Under the pieces are notes generated by a model, which saw nothing but the letters and a program-made list of their open reading frames with translations, had not been told where the DNA came from and searched no databases. Positions 14,373-21,399 of a stretch of DNA of 28,152 bases are shown piece after piece. Each line of letters starts with the position of its first letter. The first letter of the stretch is position 1. The position numbers and the translations under genes were made by a program. Source of the stretch: JBCDCB01 sp039182735. Its GTDB lineage: Bacteria; Planctomycetota; Phycisphaerae; Phycisphaerales; UBA1924. The stretch is taken from positions 1 to 28,152 of the forward strand of contig JBCDCB010000008.1 in the NCBI GenBank assembly GCA_039182735.1, in the 5' to 3' direction.

Positions 14373-15145
14373 GCACGAACGACTTCTATTCGTATCCGTT
14401 TGATGTGCATCCAGGCGCAGCATTTCCGGTCGCAGGCGGAGGGATGCTGTCGGGCGTTCAACGCGAGAAGGTCCAATTCAGTTGGCCGGCTTACTGCGAT
14501 ATCAGGCTTAAGGACCCCGAGCCTGACAATAGCGAGAACGAGTGGATCGAAACCACACAGCGTCTCCGTGACGATGCAGGACGCATCTACGAAGCCACGC
14601 CCTACTTGCATAAGCGTTGCATTCTTGCCGGGCTCTACCCAGCGCTATTCGATTACGACTGCAGCATGGACCACGTTCGGTACGGCATCACCGAATTGCC
14701 GAACGACGTCAATTGGCTCATCGAGTCATCGTACCTGTTGGATACTCGGGAAGAGCAGATAGCAGCATTCCCGAACTTCGATTACAGCAACTCTAATACA
14801 TTCCGAATACATCGATGGCGCAACAAGTATTGTGGGGTCGTTTTCAAGATCATGGCTAACAGACATCTCGCGTACTTCCAGATTCGGAAAGGTGGCCGCG
14901 AGAGCTCAGTTGGCGTTGGCCTTTCGCACGAGGACAAGTGTGTGCATCGCGAGGTGGAACCGCAAGAGCCGATTGATCTTGAGTGGATCTGCTCTCCGTT
15001 CCTCATCGGTCGCTTGCTCTTCCGGGGATTTCCAGGCAAATCGTCGGGTGTACTCTTGAGCCCCGCGATCATGCCGGCACTCTTTCATCCGACCGATGAG
15101 GTCGGCGAGCCGCAGCCGAACATCGAGTACGTCCCGCCGCGTTGA
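14369..15145 (+). CDS. Unrecognised 258-residue protein of lower GC
   Basis: I do not recognise a family. The start ATG overlaps the thiE stop (ATGA), which supports this start and co-translation. There is no signal peptide or clear membrane helix. The protein is rich in aromatic residues (for example YLHKRCILAGLYPALFDYD and HRWRNKYCGVVFKIMANRH) and is probably a soluble globular or beta-rich protein. Base use differs sharply from the neighbours: 14761-14880 is about 45% GC by hand count, against about 75% for 15241-15300, and rare codons such as ATA occur. This suggests recent acquisition, although it sits neatly in an operon. A role in thiamine metabolism is not supported by anything visible. 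Confidence 0.75.
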   Translation: MSTNDFYSYPFDVHPGAAFPVAGGGMLSGVQREKVQFSWPAYCDIRLKDPEPDNSENEWIETTQRLRDDAGRIYEATPYLHKRCILAGLYPALFDYDCSMDHVRYGITELPNDVNWLIESSYLLDTREEQIAAFPNFDYSNSNTFRIHRWRNKYCGVVFKIMANRHLAYFQIRKGGRESSVGVGLSHEDKCVHREVEPQEPIDLEWICSPFLIGRLLFRGFPGKSSGVLLSPAIMPALFHPTDEVGEPQPNIEYVPPR

Positions 15146-15162
15146 GCGGTGTCTCGTTCCGC

Positions 15163-15168
15163 TACGAT
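15163..15168 (+). promoter_or_regulatory. GCTAnnnT -10 box before the M16 peptidase
   Basis: TACGAT (15163-15168), preceded by GC, lies 7 bases before the ATG at 15176. A TTGAGC (15142-15147) lies 15 bases upstream of the box. The mRNA would be leaderless, and no Shine-Dalgarno is present. Confidence 0.45.
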
Positions 15169-15175
15169 CTGCCGC

Positions 15176-16399
15176 ATGCCAGTCACCTTCAAGCAGGCGG
15201 AGCTCGGGAACGGGCTGACGATCATCGGCGAGGTCGATCCGGACGCGCACACCGCCGCGTGCGGGTTCTTTGTGCGCACGGGTGCGCGCGACGAGGACCC
15301 GGCGGTCATGGGCGTGAGCCACTTCCTTGAGCACATGATGTTCAAGGGGACGGAGTCGCGGAGCGCGGACGACGTGAACCGCGGGTTTGATGAGATCGGC
15401 GCGTCGTACAACGCGTATACGAGCAACGAGCTGACGTGCTTCTACGCGAGCACGCTTCCGGAGCACATCGAGACGGGCGCGGAGATTTTGAGCGACATCC
15501 TCCGTCCGTCGCTGCGTGGCGAGGACTTCGACACCGAGAAGGGCGTGATCCTCGAAGAGATCGCGATGTACAAGGACAACCCGTTCTGGGTTTTGTACGA
15601 GAAAGCGATGGAGGTGTACTACGGCGCGCACCCGCTCGCGCACCGCGTGCTGGGCACCGACGACACGATCAAGGCGCTGCAGCGCGATCAGATGCAGGCA
15701 TACTTCGATAATCGATACAGCGCCGACAACACGACCGTCGCGCTGTCTGGCAACCTCGACTTCGACGCGATGATCGATCGCTTCAATACGTGGTGCGGCT
15801 CGTGGGCGCGCACCGGCGCAGAGCGCAGCGGGCTCAAGCCGACCGCGACGGACACCGCGTTCGATCTGCAGGACGAGAACGTGAACCGCGGGTACTGGCT
15901 GATGATCACGCCGGCGCCGGCGATGGAGGACGAGCGCCGGTATGCCGCGATGCTGCTGGCGAAGCTGCTGGGCGATCCGGGCAACAGCCGGTTGCACTGG
16001 GCGCTGGTCGAGCCGGGCACGGCGGAGGAGACGATCGCGGCGTACGACCCGCGCGACGGGACGGGCGATTACCTTGTCTATGCGTCGGGCGAGCCGGACC
16101 GGCTGGCGACCATCGGCCAGACGATCAACGCCGAGATCAACGGGCTGATCGACGCCATCACCGACGACGATCTCGAACGCCTGCGCAACAAGCTCGCGAC
16201 GAGCGTTGTGCTCGCGGGCGAGCGCCCCGGCGGGCGCATGCAGCGCCTCGGTCGCCAGTGGACCTACCTCCGCGGCTATATGACGCTGGAAGAAGAGCTC
16301 GAGCGGATCAACGCGATCACGCTGAAGGATCTGCGTGAACTGACGGAGGCGTTCCCGTTCACGCCGCGGACGATCGGGACGATGACGCCGAAGGTGTGA
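15176..16399 (+). CDS. M16 family zinc peptidase (pitrilysin/MPP type)
   Basis: A 407-residue metalloprotease. The inverted zinc motif HFLEH (49-53) and the distal glutamate in EKGVILEEIAMYKDNP (E128 by spacing) are intact, so this is the active-type subunit. The N-terminal half shows the usual MGVSHFLEHMMFKGT and NAYTSNELTCFYA strands; the C-terminal half is the non-catalytic M16_C domain, with GLxx and GERPGGRMQRL-like segments near 350. No signal peptide is seen, so it is probably cytoplasmic, acting on oligopeptides or signal fragments. In many bacteria the two halves work as dimers. The start at 15176 follows a -10-like box by 7 bases. It stands apart from the upstream orphan gene by 30 bases. 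Confidence 0.93.
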   Translation: MPVTFKQAELGNGLTIIGEVDPDAHTAACGFFVRTGARDEDPAVMGVSHFLEHMMFKGTESRSADDVNRGFDEIGASYNAYTSNELTCFYASTLPEHIETGAEILSDILRPSLRGEDFDTEKGVILEEIAMYKDNPFWVLYEKAMEVYYGAHPLAHRVLGTDDTIKALQRDQMQAYFDNRYSADNTTVALSGNLDFDAMIDRFNTWCGSWARTGAERSGLKPTATDTAFDLQDENVNRGYWLMITPAPAMEDERRYAAMLLAKLLGDPGNSRLHWALVEPGTAEETIAAYDPRDGTGDYLVYASGEPDRLATIGQTINAEINGLIDAITDDDLERLRNKLATSVVLAGERPGGRMQRLGRQWTYLRGYMTLEEELERINAITLKDLRELTEAFPFTPRTIGTMTPKV

Positions 16400-16413
16400 G
16401 AGGGCGCGTAGGT

Positions 16414-16432
16414 GACGGGCAAGATGCCCGTC
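16414..16432. repeat. Perfect hairpin of the TGKMPVPR/GTGILPV dispersed-repeat type
   Basis: GACGGGCA-AGA-TGCCCGTC is a perfect 8-bp stem with a 3-base loop. In translation it reads TGKMPVPR on + and GTGILPV on -, strings I recall as recurrent in intergenic DNA of planctomycetes and related phyla. It lies between two convergent genes. It may act as a REP-like element; no T-run follows on either strand, so it is a poor terminator. Confidence 0.6.
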
Positions 16433-16463
16433 CCACGAGACTGTGGAGATGTCGAGAGCGTGA

Positions 16464-17039
16464 CTAGTCCGCGCGGTCGTTGGGGCAGACGACGTCGGCG
16501 TCGAGCGCGCGCGCGAGCGTCTGCACGAGCGTCGCGAGTTCGTGTGCCGCGAGCGCCTCGGACCGCTTGAACTGTCGGAGCAGCGCGGGGATCGCGAGAA
16601 TCGTGAGCGGGAGGTACCACGCGAGCGTGACCCACAGCGCGTTGGGGTACCAGCCGAAGTAGAGCGCGAGCATCGAGTGCGTGAGCCACGCGCCGGGCCA
16701 GATGGTGAGGATCATCACGACGACCATGATGGTCGGCAGTTTGCGCGGCAGGACGCACTCGCCAGTGACGACGCAGCCGCTGCCCATGTCGGGGTCTGGC
16801 GTAATGCGCGCGAGCAGGACACGGTCGTAGGGCTGCCCGAAGACGGCGGCGCTGAAGTGGTGCGAACCGGCGGGTGCGCCGTCTTGGCGCTCGAAGCCTG
16901 CCAGCTTGCCTTTCTTGGAGAGTTTGCTGAGCCTGGCGATCGCGTCGTCGGGCGAGAGCGGCGAGCGCAGGTCAGGTATCGGACCCGATGGATCGGCGTG
17001 AGCGGCGGTCGGGTCGGCTTCCTGCGTCTCGGTCGTCAT
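16464..17039 (-). CDS. Hypothetical protein with two membrane helices
   Basis: A 191-residue protein of unknown function. Residues 1-40 are polar and probably disordered, 41-100 form a soluble domain containing SHHFSAAVFGQPYDRVLLA, and two hydrophobic helices fall at about 102-128 and 133-153 in a segment rich in Trp and Tyr. The last 38 residues are soluble. Two cysteines lie near 88-94 (GSGCVVTGEC). The start is the ATG at 17039, with GGGGGAG about 10 bases upstream. It diverges from the small tail-anchored protein that follows, and it converges with the M16 gene. I recognise no family. Confidence 0.7.
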   Translation of the reverse strand: MTTETQEADPTAAHADPSGPIPDLRSPLSPDDAIARLSKLSKKGKLAGFERQDGAPAGSHHFSAAVFGQPYDRVLLARITPDPDMGSGCVVTGECVLPRKLPTIMVVVMILTIWPGAWLTHSMLALYFGWYPNALWVTLAWYLPLTILAIPALLRQFKRSEALAAHELATLVQTLARALDADVVCPNDRAD

Positions 17040-17123
17040 GCGTGTGCATCTCCCCCGTCGGCGGTGCGTATCCTAAACCGACGCGGGGTCCACGGAGGGA
17101 CGCGCGCCCACCGGGGCCCTCGC

Positions 17124-17621
17124 ATGCGCTTTCAGAGCTCACAGACCAACGGCGCTTCGGCGCTCCGCCTCGTCCGTGACGAGGACGACGTGCGCGATCG
17201 TGCCGTGCGTGCGATCCACGCGGCTCGAGCGAAGAGCACTGCCGAGAGCGCGGCGGAGAACCGTGCCGCGAGGCTGACGGCGCTCGAACTCCCGGAAGAA
17301 GACGTGCGCACGATCCTGGCGCTGAAGGTGATCCGCTCGCTCGAGGGCGGTCGCGCGGCGATCCTGAGGCCGGAGCATCGGCGCCGGCTCGTCAGCGAGG
17401 GTGCGACGCTCGGGCTGCGCCCCTTCGACACGCAGCTCGTCATCGCGATCGCGCAGGACGCGGCACGGCGCGGCGACGCGACGGGCGTCGGCGAACGACT
17501 GCGTCTCGTCGGGACCGAGGCGCGAATGCCTCGCTCGGCGGGGGTCTTCTGGCGGCTCTTCGCCGCGGGTGCGCTCGCGAGCGTGATGCTCGGCGGCGCG
17601 ATCATCTGGCTCACGCGCTGA
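17124..17621 (+). CDS. Hypothetical protein with a C-terminal membrane anchor
   Basis: A 165-residue protein without a recognised family. Residues 1-140 are soluble, basic and helical, with a leucine-rich stretch (LPEEDVRTILALKVIRSLEG). A single hydrophobic helix ends the chain at 143-163, leaving only Thr-Arg outside, so the bulk should face the cytoplasm as in tail-anchored proteins. The start is the ATG at 17124; a GGAGG stands 25 bases upstream, too far for a normal ribosome site, so the start is less certain. A TATCCT box lies at 17069-17074. The gene is followed by bcp 42 bases downstream. Confidence 0.65.
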   Translation: MRFQSSQTNGASALRLVRDEDDVRDRAVRAIHAARAKSTAESAAENRAARLTALELPEEDVRTILALKVIRSLEGGRAAILRPEHRRRLVSEGATLGLRPFDTQLVIAIAQDAARRGDATGVGERLRLVGTEARMPRSAGVFWRLFAAGALASVMLGGAIIWLTR

Positions 17622-17624
17622 GGC

Positions 17625-17630
17625 TACGCT
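17625..17630 (+). promoter_or_regulatory. GCTAnnnT -10 box before bcp
   Basis: TACGCT (17625-17630), preceded by GC, gives a start site near 17637 and a leader of about 27 bases carrying GGGAG before the bcp ATG. It shows the same box also serves genes with normal ribosome sites. Confidence 0.35.
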
Positions 17631-17663
17631 TTCTCCCTACTCGCATCACACGGGAGACGAGCG

Positions 17664-18134
17664 ATGTCATTGATCGAAGTTGGCAAGAAAGCCCCGGCGT
17701 TCAACCTCGCCGACCAGGCGGGCGAGAAGCACCGGCTCAGCGCGTACGCAGGGCAGCCGGTCGTCCTCTACTTCTATCCGAAAGACGACACGTCGGGCTG
17801 CACGAAGCAGGCGTGCCAGTTCCGCGATGACCTGCCGAAGTTCGAGAAGCTCGGGGCGGCGGTGCTGGGCGTGTCGCCGCAGGACACAAAGAGCAAGGCG
17901 AAGTTCGCCGACAAGCACGAGCTGAACTTCCCGATCCTCGCGGATGACGAGGCGAAGATCAGCGACAAGTACGGCGTGTGGCAGGAGAAGTCGATGTACG
18001 GGAAGACGTACATGGGCGTCGTGCGCACCACGTATGTGATCGATGCAAACGGAAAGGTCGCGCACCGCTTCGACAAGGTGAAGGTGCCCGGTCATGCCGA
18101 AGCGGTGCTCGACGCTTTGAAGGATCTTGGTTGA
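17664..18134 (+). CDS. bcp: Thioredoxin-dependent thiol peroxidase (Bcp-type peroxiredoxin)
   Basis: Reduces hydrogen peroxide and organic peroxides in the cytoplasm with electrons from thioredoxin. It has 156 residues, as usual for Bcp. The peroxidatic cysteine is C46 in PKDDTSGCT and the resolving cysteine is C51, five residues on (CTKQAC), the arrangement of atypical two-Cys Bcp proteins. GVSPQDTKSKAKFADKHELNF and GVVRTTYVIDANGKV are also typical. GGGAG lies 8 bases before the ATG at 17664. The stop is 7 bases from the stop of the convergent PEP-CTERM gene, with a short inverted repeat AGCGC/GCGCT (18134-18149) across the join. Confidence 0.95.
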   Translation: MSLIEVGKKAPAFNLADQAGEKHRLSAYAGQPVVLYFYPKDDTSGCTKQACQFRDDLPKFEKLGAAVLGVSPQDTKSKAKFADKHELNFPILADDEAKISDKYGVWQEKSMYGKTYMGVVRTTYVIDANGKVAHRFDKVKVPGHAEAVLDALKDLG

Positions 18135-18141
18135 GCGCGGA

Positions 18142-18960
18142 TCAGCGCTTGCGTCGCGTGCCGGCGATCGCCGTCACCGCGAGGAGCGCGATCGAGCCGG
18201 GCGTCGGGACCGGCTCCCCGAAGATGAAGTCGTCGAGCGCGACGAGGTCGGCGTAGCCCGACTCGGGGCCGCCGAGCGCCTGGTCGCCCGAGGTGATGCG
18301 CACGGACCCGATGATGGCCTTTTCGAATGAGACGCCGAGGAACGAGAGCGATCCGTCGGCGGTGGGCCCGGCTTCGACGTCGAACGCGCCGAGCGAATCG
18401 CCCAGCGCATCGAAGAACTCGATGGAGCTGGAGCCGGCGAGATCGACATCGGTGAAGACGGCGCCGAAGCCCGTGGTGGTCGCGGGGACGTCGGTGCCCG
18501 GGATGAAGAAGTTGACATCAGTGATCGTGCTGCCGATCGGCGTGAAGAGGCGTTCCTCGCTAAACGCGGAGAAGGTCGTCTCGTAGGTGATGTCGATGTC
18601 GGAGAAGCGGACGCCTTCGCCGCTGGCTTCGGTCGCCGAGAGGCGGAAGCCGGTGCCCGGCGTGGTGAACTCAACGCCGCGCGCCCGCGGGAAGACGTTT
18701 GCGTTGAAGAAGTCGCCCGGGAAGTCGTTGGGCGAAGAGACGGCGTCGGGCGCGGCGTCCCAATCGATCTGGCGTCGCCCCGAGCCGACCGTGCCCGGCT
18801 CCGGCGCGTTGAGATCGCCGAGGTCGTTGCGGAAGGTGTCCACGATCCCCTGCAGGCCCGCGGCGTCTGCGGACGAGCCCGAGCGAACGAGTTGACCCGA
18901 TGCGGTGCCGCTGATGATCGAGAGCGCGGCGATCCCCATGACTGCGTGTGTCGCGTCCAT
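18142..18960 (-). CDS. Secreted protein with a PEP-CTERM-type sorting tail
   Basis: A 272-residue exported protein. Residues 1-23 (MDATHAVMGIAALSIISGTA and on to SGQ) are a signal peptide. The C-terminus has a PTPG motif (a PEP variant), a hydrophobic stretch SIALLAVTAIAG and the basic end TRRKR, the three-part layout cut by exosortase-type enzymes. The middle is acidic, beta-rich and lacks cysteine, as in extracellular or polysaccharide-associated proteins. The start is the ATG at 18960 because GGAG lies 6 bases upstream; a longer reading from 18996 lacks one. No exosortase gene is in the window. The role of the body is unknown. Confidence 0.85.
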   Translation of the reverse strand: MDATHAVMGIAALSIISGTASGQLVRSGSSADAAGLQGIVDTFRNDLGDLNAPEPGTVGSGRRQIDWDAAPDAVSSPNDFPGDFFNANVFPRARGVEFTTPGTGFRLSATEASGEGVRFSDIDITYETTFSAFSEERLFTPIGSTITDVNFFIPGTDVPATTTGFGAVFTDVDLAGSSSIEFFDALGDSLGAFDVEAGPTADGSLSFLGVSFEKAIIGSVRITSGDQALGGPESGYADLVALDDFIFGEPVPTPGSIALLAVTAIAGTRRKR

Positions 18961-19146
18961 TGATTTCTCCTGAGTTGGACTGACTTGTGTGTGCATCGCG
19001 GCGATTCGAGAACACGCCGAACGCTTTGCGATGGTGTCTGCGACCAGAGGTCGCGCCGGCGGGCGGACGTTGCACGATTCACAAAGAAAATGCGCCGACG
19101 CTCGCCGGGCGTTGAATCCGTTGCGTGTTCGACAGCGAGCGCCGAA

Positions 19147-20484
19147 TCAGATCTCGACGCGCTTGAGCATCATCACGGCGAGCGCGAAGCCCAGCACGCC
19201 AACGCCGAGTAGCACGGTGACGGGCAGCGCGAAGTCGGCGGGTCCGAAAGCGCGCCAGATCCCGCCCTCGAGCGCGAGGATGGCCCACTTCATCGGGCTG
19301 ATGCTCGCGAGGCTGCGGAGCCAGTCGGGCATGAAGAACAGGGGGACGGTGCCGCCGCCGATGATCGCCAGCGGCATGAGCGCCGCCCATCCCGCGCCGC
19401 CCACAGCGCGCTCGGTGCGTCCGAGCGTCGAGATGAACATCATCAGCCCGGTGAAGCACCACGAGGTCGCGAAGACGCCCGTCGCCAGACCGGCAGGCGA
19501 GGTGATGCGCACGCCGAAGAACATCACCGCGACGAGCGTGAGCGTCGCGATGACGAGCAGGCAGGTCAGGAAGCATGCGAGCGCCTTGCCGGCGATGATG
19601 TGCGCGCGGGTCTGCGGCGCCACGCGGAGGCGCAGGTATGTTCCATCGGTGCGCTCCTTGACGAGCGAGACGCTGAAACCAGCGACGCACCCGAGCAGAC
19701 CCCAGAGCATGCCCTGCGGGAAGGACACCTCGAACGCGGAGATCGGGCGTCCGGTCGTGTCGCGCGTCACGGCTTCGGTCTCGATGTTGACGGGCTGGAA
19801 GGACTGGCCGATGCCATCGGTCGGCGCGTCTTCGGTGTCGGCGGTTTCGCCGGGCACCTGGAACGTGCCGGCGAGAGACCTTGCGGCGCCGAGGAAGGCG
19901 CGCAGCGCAAAGTCGGTCGCGGGATCGACGTTGTCGGCGGCTTCGAGCGTCGCGAGTGATTCGTCGATGATCTCGTTGGTAAACGCGGGATCCTGCAGGC
20001 GCGTCATGCTTTCCTGCATCGTCGCCTCGATGAGCACGCCCTGCAGAAAGCCCGCCTCTGCCTGGCGCGCCGGATCGATCCCGACGCGCAGCGTCGCGGC
20101 GTCGCCGCCCGGGATGAACGCGGGACGCGTGTCGGCGTAGCCCTCGGGGATGACGACGTACGCGAGGTACGACACCTCGCCGGGCACGCGCACGGCCTCG
20201 CGGGCTGACACCTCGTCGAACACCACGCCGTCGCGCTCGCTGGTGACGGCGACGGCATCGGAGTTGTCGAGATTCTGCGCCAGCGCGCGCGAGGCGTCGG
20301 AGTTGTCGAGGTCCACGACGATGACGCGCATCGCGTTGCCGCCCCCCCCGCCGCCGCCTCCCGAAAAGATCGATCCGAAGAGCAGCGCGAACATGAGCGG
20401 GAAGACGAGGACCCAGAAGACGCCGAAACGATCGCGCCAGAGGAGGAGCAGGTCCTTGATCGCCATGGCCCAGACGGTTCGCAC
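19147..20484 (-). CDS. ABC-2 type transporter permease
   Basis: A 445-residue integral membrane subunit of an exporter, paired with the ATPase gene upstream (24-base gap). TM1 is at about 18-38. A large extracytoplasmic domain follows (about 50-255), then five helices from 255 on (for example GMLWGLLGCVAGFSVSL, CFLTCLLVIATLTLVAVMFF and ALMPLAIIGGGTVPLFF), the layout of ABC2_membrane_3 (YbhR/YhaP-like) exporters. GTYLRLRVAPQTR is the typical cytoplasmic loop. Residues 43-50 are eight glycines coded partly by a run of eight C (20342-20349). The start is GTG at 20484, because GGAG is 6 bases upstream; the next ATG at 20466 is 24 bases from it. The substrate is unknown. Confidence 0.88.
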   Translation of the reverse strand: MRTVWAMAIKDLLLLWRDRFGVFWVLVFPLMFALLFGSIFSGGGGGGGGNAMRVIVVDLDNSDASRALAQNLDNSDAVAVTSERDGVVFDEVSAREAVRVPGEVSYLAYVVIPEGYADTRPAFIPGGDAATLRVGIDPARQAEAGFLQGVLIEATMQESMTRLQDPAFTNEIIDESLATLEAADNVDPATDFALRAFLGAARSLAGTFQVPGETADTEDAPTDGIGQSFQPVNIETEAVTRDTTGRPISAFEVSFPQGMLWGLLGCVAGFSVSLVKERTDGTYLRLRVAPQTRAHIIAGKALACFLTCLLVIATLTLVAVMFFGVRITSPAGLATGVFATSWCFTGLMMFISTLGRTERAVGGAGWAALMPLAIIGGGTVPLFFMPDWLRSLASISPMKWAILALEGGIWRAFGPADFALPVTVLLGVGVLGFALAVMMLKRVEI

Positions 20485-20508
20485 GGGAAACTCCGGTGGA
20501 TGAGCGGG

Positions 20509-21399
20509 TCAGTCGTCGCGCAGGCTGCGCCCGGTGAGCGCGAGGAAAACGGCTTCGAGGTCGGGACGCTTCACGCTGAGCGACGTGAACGAGACACCCT
20601 TGCGCGAGAGTTCGGCGATGTCTTCGAGGGGTCGATCGGTCTCGATGCGCAGCACGTCGTCGATGAGCGTACCGGGAAGTTCGTCGGCGACGCTGGTCTC
20701 GAGGAGCTTGGCTTCGATGATCGACGTGCCGCCGTGGCGCTCGATGAGGGTTTCGACGCATTCGACATCGAGGAGCTTGCCGCGGTCCACGATCGCGACG
20801 CGATCGCAGAGGCGCTGCGCCTCTTCCATGTAGTGCGTGGTGTAGAGCATCGTGAGGCCGTGGGCCTTGAGCGTTTCGATGGCCTCGAAGATGTGGTTGC
20901 GGGACTGCGGATCGACGCCGACGGTCGGCTCGTCGAGAAGCAGCACATCCGGCTCGTGCACGAGGGCGACGGCGATGTTCAGTCGGCGTTTCATGCCGCC
21001 GGAGAATGTCGCGACGCGGTCACCCGCGCGTTCGGTCAGCCCGGCGAAGTCGAGGCACCACGCGGTGCGCTCGCGGAGCGATGCGCCGGACATGCCATAG
21101 AGCGAGGCAAAGAAGCGCAGGTTCTCGGCGGCGCTGAGATCTTCGTAGAGTGAGAGCGACTGCGGCGCCACGCCGATGCGCCGTCGCGCGTCGGGATCCG
21201 TGGCGTGGTGGGAGCCATCGACGATGACCTCGCCGGCGTCGGGGCGCAGCACGCCGACGAGCATGTGGATGGTGGTCGTCTTGCCCGCGCCGTTCGGGCC
21301 GAGGAGCCCGAGGGTTTCGCCCCTGCGCACATCCATGGTCAGCCCATCGACCGCGGCGAGGTCGCCGAACGACTTCCTGAGTTCGGTCGCGCGGATCAC
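20509..21399 (-). CDS. ABC transporter ATP-binding protein
   Basis: A 296-residue ATPase that powers the downstream permease. Walker A is GPNGAGKTT, the signature is FSGGMKRRLNIA, Walker B is VLLLDEPTVGVDP, and the H-loop is YTTHYMEEAQRLCDR. The C-terminal 80 residues form the extra domain of drug- and lipid-exporter ATPases. The start is taken as GTG at 21399. It overlaps the ABC-F stop by 4 bases (GTGA), and GGAG lies 8 bases upstream. The ATG at 21429 is in frame but lies inside the ABC-F gene with no ribosome site. The overlap implies translational coupling to the ABC-F gene. Confidence 0.93.
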   Translation of the reverse strand: MIRATELRKSFGDLAAVDGLTMDVRRGETLGLLGPNGAGKTTTIHMLVGVLRPDAGEVIVDGSHHATDPDARRRIGVAPQSLSLYEDLSAAENLRFFASLYGMSGASLRERTAWCLDFAGLTERAGDRVATFSGGMKRRLNIAVALVHEPDVLLLDEPTVGVDPQSRNHIFEAIETLKAHGLTMLYTTHYMEEAQRLCDRVAIVDRGKLLDVECVETLIERHGGTSIIEAKLLETSVADELPGTLIDDVLRIETDRPLEDIAELSRKGVSFTSLSVKRPDLEAVFLALTGRSLRDD

